A DNA stretch of 43,803 bases from Hyphomicrobiales bacterium (GTDB lineage: Bacteria > Pseudomonadota > Alphaproteobacteria > Rhizobiales > Methyloligellaceae), in assembly GCA_021775555.1 (NCBI GenBank), contig JAJFHP010000049.1, positions 1 through 43,803 on the forward strand, read 5' to 3'. Under the pieces are notes generated by a model, which searched no databases, was not told where the DNA came from, and saw nothing but the letters and a program-made list of their open reading frames with translations. Positions 15,986 to 23,726 of the stretch are shown here, piece after piece; the first letter of the stretch is position 1; every line of letters begins with the position of its first letter. Position numbers and translations under genes: made by a program.

Positions 15986-16021
15986 CGGTAATTTTTGCCC
16001 ACCTGCGGGCAGAACTTGCTC
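15986..16021. promoter_or_regulatory. FlbD (ftr)-like elements upstream of flgI
   Basis: Positions 15986-16000 read CGGTAA-TTT-TTGCCC, 13 of 15 identical to the perfect palindrome upstream of flgF. A weaker copy (GGGCAG-AAC-TTGCTC) follows at 16007-16021. The pair sits about 85-105 bp upstream of the flgI sigma-54 promoter. Confidence 0.5.
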
Positions 16022-16104
16022 ATACAAATCGCATTCGCCCTTCAGGCGTTATATTTTTTTATTTTAATTCAATAAGTTAGATAATTTCTGCCCTGATAAA
16101 TTTC

Positions 16105-16120
16105 TGGCACGACTTTCGCT
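16105..16120 (+). promoter_or_regulatory. Sigma-54 promoter of flgI
   Basis: TGGCACGACTTTCGCT has a perfect -24 element (TGGCACG) and the -12 GC at the right GG-N10-GC spacing. The transcription start would be near 16131, beyond the first in-frame ATG at 16129, which therefore cannot be the true flgI start if this promoter is used. Confidence 0.7.
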
Positions 16121-16179
16121 ATACAGGAATGAGGGAATTAAACATTACGCCCGCAAATACCGGGGCACGGGGAATAGCC

Positions 16180-17340
16180 TTGACCACAAACGCCACTCAA
16201 TCGCCCTGCCAGAGTCGCCGCACCAGAGCCTGTCTGACGACATTGCTGGTGCTTTTTTCCTGCCTGGTACAATTCTGGTCAACGCCCGCGTACTCCGCTT
16301 CACGCATCAAGGACCTAGTTGATTTCGAAGGGATCCGTGAAAACCAGCTGGTCGGCTATGGCCTTGTTGTTGGTTTGAATGGCACCGGTGACTCCCTGCG
16401 TAACTCCCCGTTCACCCGTCAAAGCCTGCAGGCAATGCTGGAGCGCCTTGGCATCAACACGCGCGATACGGATTTGCGCACCGCAAATGTGGCTGCTGTC
16501 ATGGTGACGGCGAATCTCCCCCCCTTTGCCACTCAAGGTACGCGTATCGATGTTTCGGTAAGCGCACTGGGTGACGCGGCAAGCCTGCAAGGGGGCATAT
16601 TGCTTGTTTCCCCGCTGCACGGCGCAGATGGTGAAGTTTATGCGGTTGGCCAGGGTTCAGTTGCCGTTGCCGGTTTTTCAGCCGAAGGCGAAGCAGCTTC
16701 AATAACCCGGGGCGTACCCACCGTGGGGCGCATCGCCAACGGAGCCATTGTCGAACGCGAGATTCATTTCTCTCTCGCGCATCAGCGCACCGTGCGGCTG
16801 GCCCTGCGCAATCCGGACCTCACCACGGCAAAACGCATAGCCACGGCCATAAACGCCTTCACGTCACTCAAGACAGCCTTCCCCCGCGATCCGGCAACGG
16901 TGACCATTAATCTGCCCAAGAAATATAAAGGCACCATCGTGACGATGCTCACGGAGATTGAGCAGCTGCGCATCGAACCTGACCAGTCTGCCAAGGTCGT
17001 GATCGACGAGACCACCGGTATAATCGTGATGGGCCGCGATGTTCGTGTCTCCACCGTGGCCATCGCGCAAGGCAACCTGACCGTCACCATTACAGAAGCA
17101 CCGCAGGTGAGCCAGCCCAACCCGCTGTCAGAAACCGGTGCGACAGTGGTCGTGCCGCGCACCCGTATTTCGGCGGATGACGAGGGAGACAACAAGCTCG
17201 CGGTGATTCCAGAAGGCATCACGCTTCATGAACTTGTCGATGGCCTCAACGCACTGGGCATAGGCCCGCGCGACATGATTTCCATACTCCAGGCCGTCAA
17301 GGCATCTGGCGCCCTGCAAGCTGAAATAGAGGTGATGTAA
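16180..17340 (+). CDS. flgI: Flagellar P-ring protein FlgI
   Basis: This is FlgI, the periplasmic P ring around the distal rod. The family core begins SRIKDLVDFEGIRENQLVGYGLVVGLNGTGDS and runs through conserved blocks (FTRQSLQAMLERLGIN, NVAAVMVTANLPPFATQGTR) to the terminal LHELVDGLNALGIGPRDMISILQAVKASGALQAEIEVM. The frame is open from an ATG at 16129, but that codon falls at or before the predicted sigma-54 start point. I therefore choose the TTG at 16180, which has GGGG seven bases upstream and gives a basic n-region plus a signal peptide ending in AYSAS. Length is then 386 residues. The stop overlaps the next gene by one base. Confidence 0.92.
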   Translation: MTTNATQSPCQSRRTRACLTTLLVLFSCLVQFWSTPAYSASRIKDLVDFEGIRENQLVGYGLVVGLNGTGDSLRNSPFTRQSLQAMLERLGINTRDTDLRTANVAAVMVTANLPPFATQGTRIDVSVSALGDAASLQGGILLVSPLHGADGEVYAVGQGSVAVAGFSAEGEAASITRGVPTVGRIANGAIVEREIHFSLAHQRTVRLALRNPDLTTAKRIATAINAFTSLKTAFPRDPATVTINLPKKYKGTIVTMLTEIEQLRIEPDQSAKVVIDETTGIIVMGRDVRVSTVAIAQGNLTVTITEAPQVSQPNPLSETGATVVVPRTRISADDEGDNKLAVIPEGITLHELVDGLNALGIGPRDMISILQAVKASGALQAEIEVM

Positions 17341-17666
17341 TGGACGCAACACTGGCTAATGCCCTTGCACAGATGGCCAAGCCGGCCAGTCCGCAGTCCA
17401 TAGCGAATGCGGCAAACGGCGGCACACAGGCAAGTTCGCGCAAGGCGGCAGAAGAGTTTGAGGCAGTTTTTCTCACCACCATGCTGGAGGGTATGTTCGA
17501 GGGCTTGAAAACTGACGCCCCCTTTGGCGGCGGAAATTCTGAAAAAACCTACCGTTCCCTGCTCGTTGGCGAATATGCCAAGCAGATCTCAAAAAATGGC
17601 GGGCTCGGCATGGCCGACCAGATTACCCGTGACCTGATCGCGCTTCAGGAGGGCGCGCAACGATGA
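17340..17666 (+). CDS. Rod-binding protein, FlgJ N-domain/CheL type
   Basis: This 108-residue protein corresponds to the N-terminal rod-binding half of FlgJ. It carries AAEEFEAVFLTTMLEGMFEGL and YRSLLVGEYAKQISKNGGLGMADQI and lacks the muramidase domain found in enterobacteria. In alphaproteobacteria this stand-alone version, named CheL in Caulobacter, acts as a rod cap or scaffold. Its ATG overlaps the flgI stop by one base, and its own end overlaps the FlgN-like start by four bases (ATGA), so the three genes form one coupled operon. Confidence 0.88.
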   Translation: MDATLANALAQMAKPASPQSIANAANGGTQASSRKAAEEFEAVFLTTMLEGMFEGLKTDAPFGGGNSEKTYRSLLVGEYAKQISKNGGLGMADQITRDLIALQEGAQR

Positions 17667-18154
17667 CGCTAACACAAAACACAATATCATCCGGGGATAT
17701 CCCGCGCATTGAAACCGCAGAAGCCGCAAAAGCAATGTGCGCGCGCCTCCTGGAAACGACTGCTGAGCTTGTCGGCCTGCTCGACAAGGAAACGGCGATG
17801 CTGAAACAGGGCAAGCCGCGCGAAATCGGCTCGCTTCATGTGCGCAAGTCTGCCCTGAACGCGATGCTGACCCGCGACATGGCGGTTTTCCGCCGCGATG
17901 CGGATTTCATAATCATGGCGGCTCCTGAAGAAATCAGCGCCATCAAGGACCAGCATAACCAGTTGCAGAAATCCATAAACTCCAACCAGGATGCTCTGGT
18001 TGCCATGAAGGCAGTGTCGGAATCTCTCCTCCACACCATTGCGTCAAAAGCCAGCGCCCGCACTTCGGGACCTGAAACCTATGGACAGAATGCTGATGTA
18101 TCAACTTCGGCGCCCGCGCGCCCGGCTGCAATTTCGGTGAATACAATCTTGTAA
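17663..18154 (+). CDS. FlgN-like flagellar export chaperone
   Basis: This 163-residue helical protein overlaps the rod-binding gene by four bases. It has a FlgN-like heptad pattern (ARLLETTAELVGLLDKETAMLKQG, then KDQHNQLQKSINSNQDALVAMKAV) and an Ala/Ser/Pro-rich tail. FlgN chaperones the hook-filament junction proteins FlgK and FlgL, both encoded 4-7 kb downstream. Sequence similarity in this family is low, so the name rests on length, helix pattern and position after flgI and the flgJ-like gene. Confidence 0.75.
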   Translation: MTLTQNTISSGDIPRIETAEAAKAMCARLLETTAELVGLLDKETAMLKQGKPREIGSLHVRKSALNAMLTRDMAVFRRDADFIIMAAPEEISAIKDQHNQLQKSINSNQDALVAMKAVSESLLHTIASKASARTSGPETYGQNADVSTSAPARPAAISVNTIL

Positions 18155-18376
18155 TAATAGAGACAAATTACCGCAGCTTGTTTACCCAACTTCGGCTTCG
18201 GTTTCCAGATGGCTGCACAAAACCCAGAGAAACCGCCACGCTCATAATTGGGTAACCTTATCCATCGTGTATCTTGCCCATTAACCCTGCCTTTCCGTTT
18301 GTCCTACATAACGGAGCCCAGCTGGCGGTGGTAATTTCGTCGGCCAAGCATCGGATCGCATTGAGCGGGGTAAAAT

Positions 18377-18410
18377 ACCCTCATAACGGGTGTCTACACC
18401 GTGTGAGGGT
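18377..18410 (+). promoter_or_regulatory. Palindromic element upstream of flagellin (operator or leader hairpin)
   Basis: ACCCTCA (18377-18383) pairs perfectly with TGAGGGT (18404-18410). Inside it, ACGG-GTGT and ACACCGT pair with one bulged G, so the whole 34 bases can fold on themselves. If transcription starts upstream, this is an RNA hairpin in the flagellin leader, a possible target of the FlbT post-transcriptional regulator encoded downstream. If the adjacent CtrA-type box marks the promoter, it is instead a DNA operator. The sequence does not decide between these. Confidence 0.5.
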
Positions 18411-18424
18411 TAACGCCTCATTAG
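18410..18424 (+). promoter_or_regulatory. Near-consensus CtrA-type site upstream of flagellin
   Basis: TTAA-CGCCTCA-TTAG differs from TTAA-N7-TTAA by one base. It lies 75 bp before the flagellin ATG, the same distance as the perfect box upstream of flbT. Confidence 0.4.
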
Positions 18425-18499
18425 GCTTAATTCGTGATGATGCCAGTCATGTTCCAGGAGGGACATGTGTTTTAGTAGTCCAGAAAAGGAAGTACAGCT

Positions 18500-20815
18500 A
18501 TGGCTGACATTACACTCTCCTCAGCAGTCCGCAACAACCTCTTGTCGTTGCAGAACACTGCCAGCCTGTTGGAAAAGACGCAGGATCGTCTTTCTACAGG
18601 TCTGAAGGTGAACAGCGCCCTTGACGATCCGACGGCGTTTTTTACCGCTTCTTCGCTGAACAGCCGTGCGGGCGATCTTAATCGTCTGCTCGACTCGGTC
18701 GGCAACGCCGTGCAAACGGTGAAAGCCGCTGATGAAGGCATCTCCGCCCTTACGAAATTGGTGGAAAGTGCCCAGGCGACGGCGCGTCAGGCTCTCCAGA
18801 ACCCGGCGGCAACAACCACGGCAGCAGCAGCAGCTACGGTTACCGGTGGCGTGACTTTCACCGCTGATGACACAGCAGCTGTTCTGTCCGGCACGGGCGG
18901 TGGCTTCGTGGCAGATACTGCTGCGACAGTAACCGGCACAGTTTCCGGCGGTATCGTCGCTGACGTAAACCCGACGGGCACTGGCGCGTCACTTGGTAGC
19001 GACCCGACGCTTGTTGCTCAGGGTTTCGGTACTGGTGGTACTGACACCATTACTTTCAACTATGATGGTGGCACTTTCACAGTCAACCTGGAAGCTGCTG
19101 GCGCTGGTAACGCTGCTGCAGGCGCCAACGACGCCACGACGGTCTCGATCAACATCGATGACCTTAACGGCGCAGGTAACGGTGTTACACAAGCAACCGT
19201 TTCCGATCTTGCTGCTGCTATCAACGCTGGTTTCGGTGGTGAAATTGATGCGAGCTTCGCGGCAAACGCGCTGACTATTGCTGGTGACAGCGGCAGCAAC
19301 GCGGTCAATCTCACGATTCAGGTTGATGACGGTGCTGGCGGTGGCGGTGCGGCTGATCAGCTTCTGTCAGATGCACTTGGTTTCACCACTGCGCAATCTG
19401 GTTCAGCCAACGGTCTCACAACCATCACTGCTGAAAATGCATTGATCAATGCTGCGGCCACGGCGGGCGAGTCGTTGACCTTCACGATCAACGGCCAGTC
19501 TGACAGCATCGTGTTCGGTAACGGCGGTGGTGCTGAGGTAAACTCACTGGCATCCCTGTCTTCCCGGATCACGGCGCTCAATGGTACGAGCAACACCGGT
19601 GGGGCGTTCTCACTGGCAGGTAACCAGATCGTGGTAACGGCAGGTGCCGGCACCGATGGTGACCTGGTCATCACTGGTGGCGCAAATGCGCTGGCGGCTG
19701 GCGGGTTCAGCAGCGGACAAGTGTCTGAAGCATCCAATGCCGCCATTACCGCGGCTGCGGGACAGCAATTGACCTTCACGGTCAACGGCAATTCCGACGT
19801 TATCTCCTTCGGTGCCAGCGATGCCTCAAACGAGGTATCAAACCGTGCCGAACTGGTATCGGCGTTGGCAGCCATTTCCGGCGCCAACGGCAACTCCGGT
19901 GCGACATTCGCACTCACCGGCGGCAACAACATCACCGCAACGGCTTCAGCTGTTGGCGATGGTGATGTCAGTGTTGCTGGTGGTGCTGCCGCCCTGACAT
20001 TGGCTGGTCTTACCGGCGGTCAATCAGCGTCTGCAACCAACGCTGCTCTTACAGCTCTGACGCAGAATGACTTCACGGTCAACTTCGGTGGTGCGGGTGC
20101 AGAGACGATTGACTTCAGTGCAATCGCATCGGTCGGCCAGCTGGATACGGCTCTTGGCAATCTCGTCAATGGCACGGGTACCCGGACAGCAACCGGCGCC
20201 ATCTCGTTCACCGGCGCCAACACCAGCGACAACATTGTTGTCGGTGGCACGGTAACGGGAACTGGCTTGACGGCGGTAACCACGTCGGCAACGGCTGCTT
20301 CAACCACCAACAACGCCGAACGGGCGACCCTGGAAGCGGAATTCAACAACCTCCGCACCCAGATCGACCAGTTGGCGGGTGATGCCAGCTTTAACGGCAA
20401 CAACCTCCTCAATGGCGATAGCCTTACCGTTATCTTCAACGAGGATGGTTCGAGCTCGCTGAGTGTTACCGGTGTGACGTTCGACTCGGCTGGTCTTGGC
20501 GTAACTGCCGCGGCCACGGATTCGTTCCAGAGCAACACAACGGTGAACGCAACCCTGGCAGAGCTTGATACGGCGATCAGCTCGCTCCGTCAGCAGGCTT
20601 CGACCTTTGGTTCGAACCTGTCGGTTGTTGAAATCCGTCAGGACTTCACCAAGAACCTGATCAACACGCTTGAAACGGGTGCTGCCAACCTGACACTGGC
20701 AGACTCAAACGAGGAAGGCGCCAACACGCTGGCCCTTCAGACACGTCAGCAGCTTTCGTCTGTTGCGCTGTCACTCGCTTCTCAGGCCGATCAGCAGGTC
20801 CTGCGTCTCTTCTAA
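18500..20815 (+). CDS. Giant flagellin with internal repeat modules
   Basis: This 771-residue flagellin is much longer than the 270-400 residues usual in alphaproteobacteria. The conserved D0/D1 regions are residues 1-105 (ITLSSAVRNNLLSLQNTASL, RLSTGLKVNSALDDPTAFF) and about 605-771 (LEAEFNNLRTQIDQLAGDASFNGNNLL, ending in LASQADQQVLRLF). The roughly 500 residues between them are Gly/Ala/Thr/Asn-rich and beta-prone. They include one Flagellin_IN-like module (about 170-300) and three tandem modules of about 98 residues (313-600). Lys and Cys are nearly absent from the insert. AGGAAG precedes the ATG. It is the only flagellin gene in the window and is followed by its own terminator and by flbT-flaF. 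The filament surface is probably thick and repetitive. Confidence 0.95.
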   Translation: MADITLSSAVRNNLLSLQNTASLLEKTQDRLSTGLKVNSALDDPTAFFTASSLNSRAGDLNRLLDSVGNAVQTVKAADEGISALTKLVESAQATARQALQNPAATTTAAAAATVTGGVTFTADDTAAVLSGTGGGFVADTAATVTGTVSGGIVADVNPTGTGASLGSDPTLVAQGFGTGGTDTITFNYDGGTFTVNLEAAGAGNAAAGANDATTVSINIDDLNGAGNGVTQATVSDLAAAINAGFGGEIDASFAANALTIAGDSGSNAVNLTIQVDDGAGGGGAADQLLSDALGFTTAQSGSANGLTTITAENALINAAATAGESLTFTINGQSDSIVFGNGGGAEVNSLASLSSRITALNGTSNTGGAFSLAGNQIVVTAGAGTDGDLVITGGANALAAGGFSSGQVSEASNAAITAAAGQQLTFTVNGNSDVISFGASDASNEVSNRAELVSALAAISGANGNSGATFALTGGNNITATASAVGDGDVSVAGGAAALTLAGLTGGQSASATNAALTALTQNDFTVNFGGAGAETIDFSAIASVGQLDTALGNLVNGTGTRTATGAISFTGANTSDNIVVGGTVTGTGLTAVTTSATAASTTNNAERATLEAEFNNLRTQIDQLAGDASFNGNNLLNGDSLTVIFNEDGSSSLSVTGVTFDSAGLGVTAAATDSFQSNTTVNATLAELDTAISSLRQQASTFGSNLSVVEIRQDFTKNLINTLETGAANLTLADSNEEGANTLALQTRQQLSSVALSLASQADQQVLRLF
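19436..20299 (+). repeat. Three tandem ~98-residue modules inside flagellin
   Basis: Module A is residues 313-411, B 412-510 and C 511-600 (degenerate). A and B align throughout: an N-terminal ENALINAAA/SNAAITAAA turn, then LTFTINGQSD/LTFTVNGNSD, an Ala/Leu-rich helix, GGAFSLAGNQI/GATFALTGGNN, and GDLVITGG/GDVSVAGG. Module C keeps NAALTAL, DFTVNFGG and GAISFTGAN. The period is about 295 bp. This looks like duplication within the surface-exposed domain. Confidence 0.75.
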
Positions 20816-20840
20816 GAGAACGCAACACACTACGCTTAAG

Positions 20841-20872
20841 AGGCGGCGGGAATACTCCTCGCCGCCTTTTTT
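20841..20872 (+). terminator. Rho-independent terminator of flagellin
   Basis: GGCGGCG (20842-20848) pairs with CGCCGCC (20860-20866), followed by TTTTTT. It lies 26 bp after the flagellin stop, so flagellin is probably a single-gene transcript separate from flbT-flaF. Confidence 0.88.
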
Positions 20873-20941
20873 ATTTTCGCTAACTGCACCTGAAAACCCT
20901 CCACAATTCCACCACTAAAATTGCCATTTATCCGGACTGAC

Positions 20942-20956
20942 TTAACCCCGCATTAA
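20942..20956 (+). promoter_or_regulatory. CtrA-type box upstream of flbT
   Basis: TTAA-CCCCGCA-TTAA is a perfect TTAA-N7-TTAA site 75 bp before the flbT ATG. It would place the flagellin regulator pair flbT-flaF under cell-cycle-type control. Confidence 0.55.
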
Positions 20957-21030
20957 TATTAACAAAACACAATCACCCAGGCTGAACTGCCCCACTCGGC
21001 CAAGTTCCAAGGATAAAGGATCGCACATAC

Positions 21031-21423
21031 ATGGTGTTGAAAGTGGAGCTGAAACCCTTTGGGAAAATCATCGTCGGAGAGTCGATTATTACCAATGATG
21101 GACAGCGTGCACGGTTTATCATTGAGGGCGATGCTCCAGTCCTGCGTGATAAAGATATTCTACGGGCAGAGGATGCCGATACGCCGTGCAAAAAAATCTA
21201 TTTGCTCATTCAGATGATGTACCTCGCCGTCGACCCCAGGAAGCATCATGATCTCTATTTCCAGATGATCAAGGATGTTCAAACTGCGGCTCCCAGTATG
21301 GCGCCACTAATTGAAACAATAAACAATCTCTTACTAACCGGGGCCAGCTACAAAGCCCTTAAATCAGCCAATAAACTGATCGCCTATGAAAAGGAATTGA
21401 TGGAAAATGCAACACGCTCATGA
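21031..21423 (+). CDS. flbT: Flagellin post-transcriptional regulator FlbT
   Basis: This is a 130-residue FlbT. In Caulobacter, FlbT binds the 5' leader of flagellin mRNA and destabilises it until the hook is complete. The family signature is present: LKVELKPFGKIIVGESIITNDGQRARFIIEG, APVLRDKDIL, then TPCKKIYLLIQMMYL and the helical C-terminal half (LIETINNLLLTGASYKALKSANKLI). It overlaps flaF by 17 bases, a conserved pairing. Its likely target in this window is the leader or palindrome upstream of the single flagellin gene. Confidence 0.93.
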   Translation: MVLKVELKPFGKIIVGESIITNDGQRARFIIEGDAPVLRDKDILRAEDADTPCKKIYLLIQMMYLAVDPRKHHDLYFQMIKDVQTAAPSMAPLIETINNLLLTGASYKALKSANKLIAYEKELMENATRS

Positions 21424-21772
21424 TGCCTATAGCACAACTGCAAACGTTACGATGCCCCCGAGGCAGCTCGAAGCATCTCTGCTACTCAAGGCGGCGACAC
21501 AGCTTCAGGATGTCCATGACAGCTGGACCGATGATATCGAAGTATTGGACAATGTGTTGCAATATAACCGCCGCCTGTGGACCGTGTTTGTCGGCGCCAT
21601 GACGGAAAAAGACAATCCCCTCCCCCTGGAGATCAGGAACAATATCGCTTCTCTTGGTGTTTTCATATTCGGGCATTCCATGGAGCTAATGGAGGATCCG
21701 GCACCTGAGAAGCTGCTCCCGCTGATTAATATCAACAAGGAAATCGCAGCTGGGCTACAAGGCTCCGAGTAA
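21407..21772 (+). CDS. flaF: Flagellar biosynthesis regulator FlaF
   Basis: This is a 121-residue FlaF. It contains PPRQLEASLLLKAATQLQDV and the conserved ALQYNRRLWTVF-like segment (here DNVLQYNRRLWTVFVGAM), with NNIASLGVFIFGHSMELM near the end. FlaF is required for flagellin synthesis or secretion in Caulobacter and acts opposite to FlbT. Translation is likely coupled, because the start lies inside flbT. A strong terminator follows, shared with the convergent flgL. Confidence 0.92.
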   Translation: MQHAHDAYSTTANVTMPPRQLEASLLLKAATQLQDVHDSWTDDIEVLDNVLQYNRRLWTVFVGAMTEKDNPLPLEIRNNIASLGVFIFGHSMELMEDPAPEKLLPLININKEIAAGLQGSE

Positions 21773-21810
21773 ACCGCTCTCCAGCGCAACATAGATCATA
21801 TAAAATCTAC

Positions 21811-21851
21811 AAAACGCTGCCTTGCCTCAACGGGCCGGCAGCGTTTTTTTT
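21811..21851. terminator. Bidirectional terminator between flaF and flgL
   Basis: CGCTGCC (21815-21821) pairs with GGCAGCG (21837-21843), flanked by AAAA and a run of eight T. The A-run on the left becomes a T-run on the minus strand, so the same stem can end both flaF and flgL transcripts. Confidence 0.88.
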
Positions 21852-21907
21852 GCGCGGTAAGCGCGCGAGATGAGGTAAATGATTTGCTGTTCAGCTTGGG
21901 GAGAAAA

Positions 21908-23707
21908 CTAGATAAAGTTCAGGATCGACAGCCTGGACAGGCTTGCTGACACTTGCAGGCTGGCTTCAACGCGCGAGCTCAGCGCGAGGAGTTCCGCGCT
22001 CACCTGAAAAAGATCAACATTTTCAGCTTCGTCCACGATACCGCGCACAAAACCATTGCTGGTCGTGTGCCGCTCATTGCTGCGGCCTGCTACTGTCTGA
22101 GCGACCGTCAGCTCGGTGATAATATCATCGACACCCTGCACGCCACCGGCAAAGGACATCGCGTTACTCGTTCTCAACTGGATCTCGTGATAGCGATCCG
22201 AAGCATTCACATCACTGGCACTGAATGTTTCAACACTGACAGCCGCAAAGGATTTAATCACTTGCTTGAGCGCGGATTCATTGGCGCGTGCGCCATATGC
22301 GACCGTTATTGAATCATCCACCCTGGCCAAGGCGCTCTGGCGCGCATCTGTGGCGGAATCCTCACCCTGATACCAGAATATCGTATCGCTGGTCGTGGCA
22401 TCTTGCAGTGCTGTCGCGGTATTGAAGGGCGGCCCATTAACGCGCTGCGGCGGATTGGAGGCATCGAAATCAAAAAAATCATTAGAGGCGGCAAACAACG
22501 AGGCTGCACTTAACGAGCGCTGGGCCTCGGTTTCTATTTCCGTCGTGATTGCAGACTGAAAATTGGACGCCGTAGCATTCTCGTCGGCGCCAATCAGGAA
22601 TTCACCGGGATTCAGCGGCCCTGAAGACCGCGCCGTCAGTGTGAGATTATGCGTGGTACTGTCCGGTAAATCGAACGTCACCTGTATGGTTTCTCCATCA
22701 TTCGGCAGCGTCGAGGTAAATGTCACATCCAGATTGGAGGGAGAGCCAGAAGGGCCCGTGGTCGTCGTACCGGTCAATGATGACGTAACGCCATTCAACT
22801 TGAAGCCAAAGGGTGAGGTGGCAGAATCTTCTGTAATACTGGCTGTCGCTGAGGGATTGGCTATCGCACCGGTTGTGAGACCGGCCAGAGCCGCAGCACC
22901 GGCATCAATGTCGGTAATCGTAATCGTATCGGTCAAGCTGGTCGTCGTAAGCTGAAGCTGATTTCCGCCCACGATAGAGGCAACATCAGCCCCAAATGCC
23001 GTGTCGATTGCCGCCTCCAACGCGGTGAGCGAATCAAGACCACCATCTGAGATATCAAAATTTTGCGCATTACCGCCAATATCGATGGTTACCTGAGCTG
23101 TAGCAACGCCGCCAATATCAGCCGGGGTACCAACGACGCTGCCGAGCATTGTCGCTTCAGGCCCGTCAAGAACAAGACGCCCACGATTATCTGCTCCCAG
23201 GTCTGCCTGGCGCCGCTCGGAGACAACCTGCTTGAAACCTACCTTGTTGCCACTCCCGTTCAGAATGTCATTTGCCGGCAATACCGGATTCTGTTCTGTT
23301 TCGCGGCCACCGAACAAATGTCGACCGTCTACATCCATATTCAGCATGGCCGCTACTTCATTAAATCGCGCGCCGACTTCAGTCTGGAAAACCGTCTGAC
23401 CTGTCGAGCCAAGCTCGAACCCGAATGTGAGAGCATCTGATTTCGTTGAGACAGCCATTCCACGGATGTGTTCCAGCGACTGCGTCATCACGTTCAGGCG
23501 GATATCCAAATGGTCGATTGTTTTTTGAAAACCTTCGATCTGTGAGAGTTCAGAGCGCATCGAGAGTATCTGCGATCTCTGCAAGCCCAGGCCACCATAG
23601 GTTTTGACTTTCTTACCGGTCGCCAGCTGCTGCTGAAGATCGGAAATCAGATCGCGCGAACTAGCAATCGAGCGGTTGAGACCAAGAGTGGGAGATATTG
23701 TGTTCAC
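21908..23707 (-). CDS. flgL: Flagellar hook-associated protein FlgL (HAP3), enlarged
   Basis: This 599-residue protein of the flagellin/FlgL family forms the junction between FlgK and the filament. The N-terminal coiled coil (SRDLISDLQQQLATGKKVKTYGGLG) and the C-terminal helix (LFQVSAELLALSSRVEASLQVSASLSRLSILNFI) are conserved. Most FlgL proteins have 300-400 residues; here residues about 185-400 hold two beta-rich inserts. One contains TAQVTIDIGGNAQNFDISDGGLDSLTALEAAIDTAFGADV, which resembles the modules in FlgE, FlgK and flagellin. It is the last gene of the leftward flgE-flgK-flgL unit, 19 bp behind flgK. Confidence 0.88.
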   Translation of the reverse strand: MNTISPTLGLNRSIASSRDLISDLQQQLATGKKVKTYGGLGLQRSQILSMRSELSQIEGFQKTIDHLDIRLNVMTQSLEHIRGMAVSTKSDALTFGFELGSTGQTVFQTEVGARFNEVAAMLNMDVDGRHLFGGRETEQNPVLPANDILNGSGNKVGFKQVVSERRQADLGADNRGRLVLDGPEATMLGSVVGTPADIGGVATAQVTIDIGGNAQNFDISDGGLDSLTALEAAIDTAFGADVASIVGGNQLQLTTTSLTDTITITDIDAGAAALAGLTTGAIANPSATASITEDSATSPFGFKLNGVTSSLTGTTTTGPSGSPSNLDVTFTSTLPNDGETIQVTFDLPDSTTHNLTLTARSSGPLNPGEFLIGADENATASNFQSAITTEIETEAQRSLSAASLFAASNDFFDFDASNPPQRVNGPPFNTATALQDATTSDTIFWYQGEDSATDARQSALARVDDSITVAYGARANESALKQVIKSFAAVSVETFSASDVNASDRYHEIQLRTSNAMSFAGGVQGVDDIITELTVAQTVAGRSNERHTTSNGFVRGIVDEAENVDLFQVSAELLALSSRVEASLQVSASLSRLSILNFI

Positions 23708-23726
23708 TGACTACTCCTACGGATCT

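Larger units (their letters stand above)
18155..18499. other. Flagellin upstream region
   Basis: This 345-bp stretch has no gene. The proximal part holds a 34-base imperfect palindrome (18377-18410) that directly abuts a near-consensus CtrA-type site (18410-18424). I see no convincing sigma-54 promoter; GG-N10-GC at 18353-18366 matches only at the invariant pairs. No ftr-like palindrome is present, unlike the flgF, flgI and flgE promoters. Confidence 0.6.

Noticed and set aside
16129-16179. flgI start at ATG 16129
   Set aside because: It lies at or before the transcription start implied by the sigma-54 promoter at 16105-16120.
18353-18366. Sigma-54 promoter for flagellin
   Set aside because: Only the GG and GC pairs and a central CG match; the rest of both elements disagrees with the consensus.
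19436-20299. CRISPR-like array
   Set aside because: The repetition is a ~295-bp coding period with diverged copies inside flagellin, without short direct repeats and unique spacers. No CRISPR array, tRNA or rRNA gene was seen anywhere in the window.
18787-20538. Antisense open frames within flagellin
   Set aside because: They arise from the repetitive Ala/Thr/Gly codons of flagellin and lack protein-like features.
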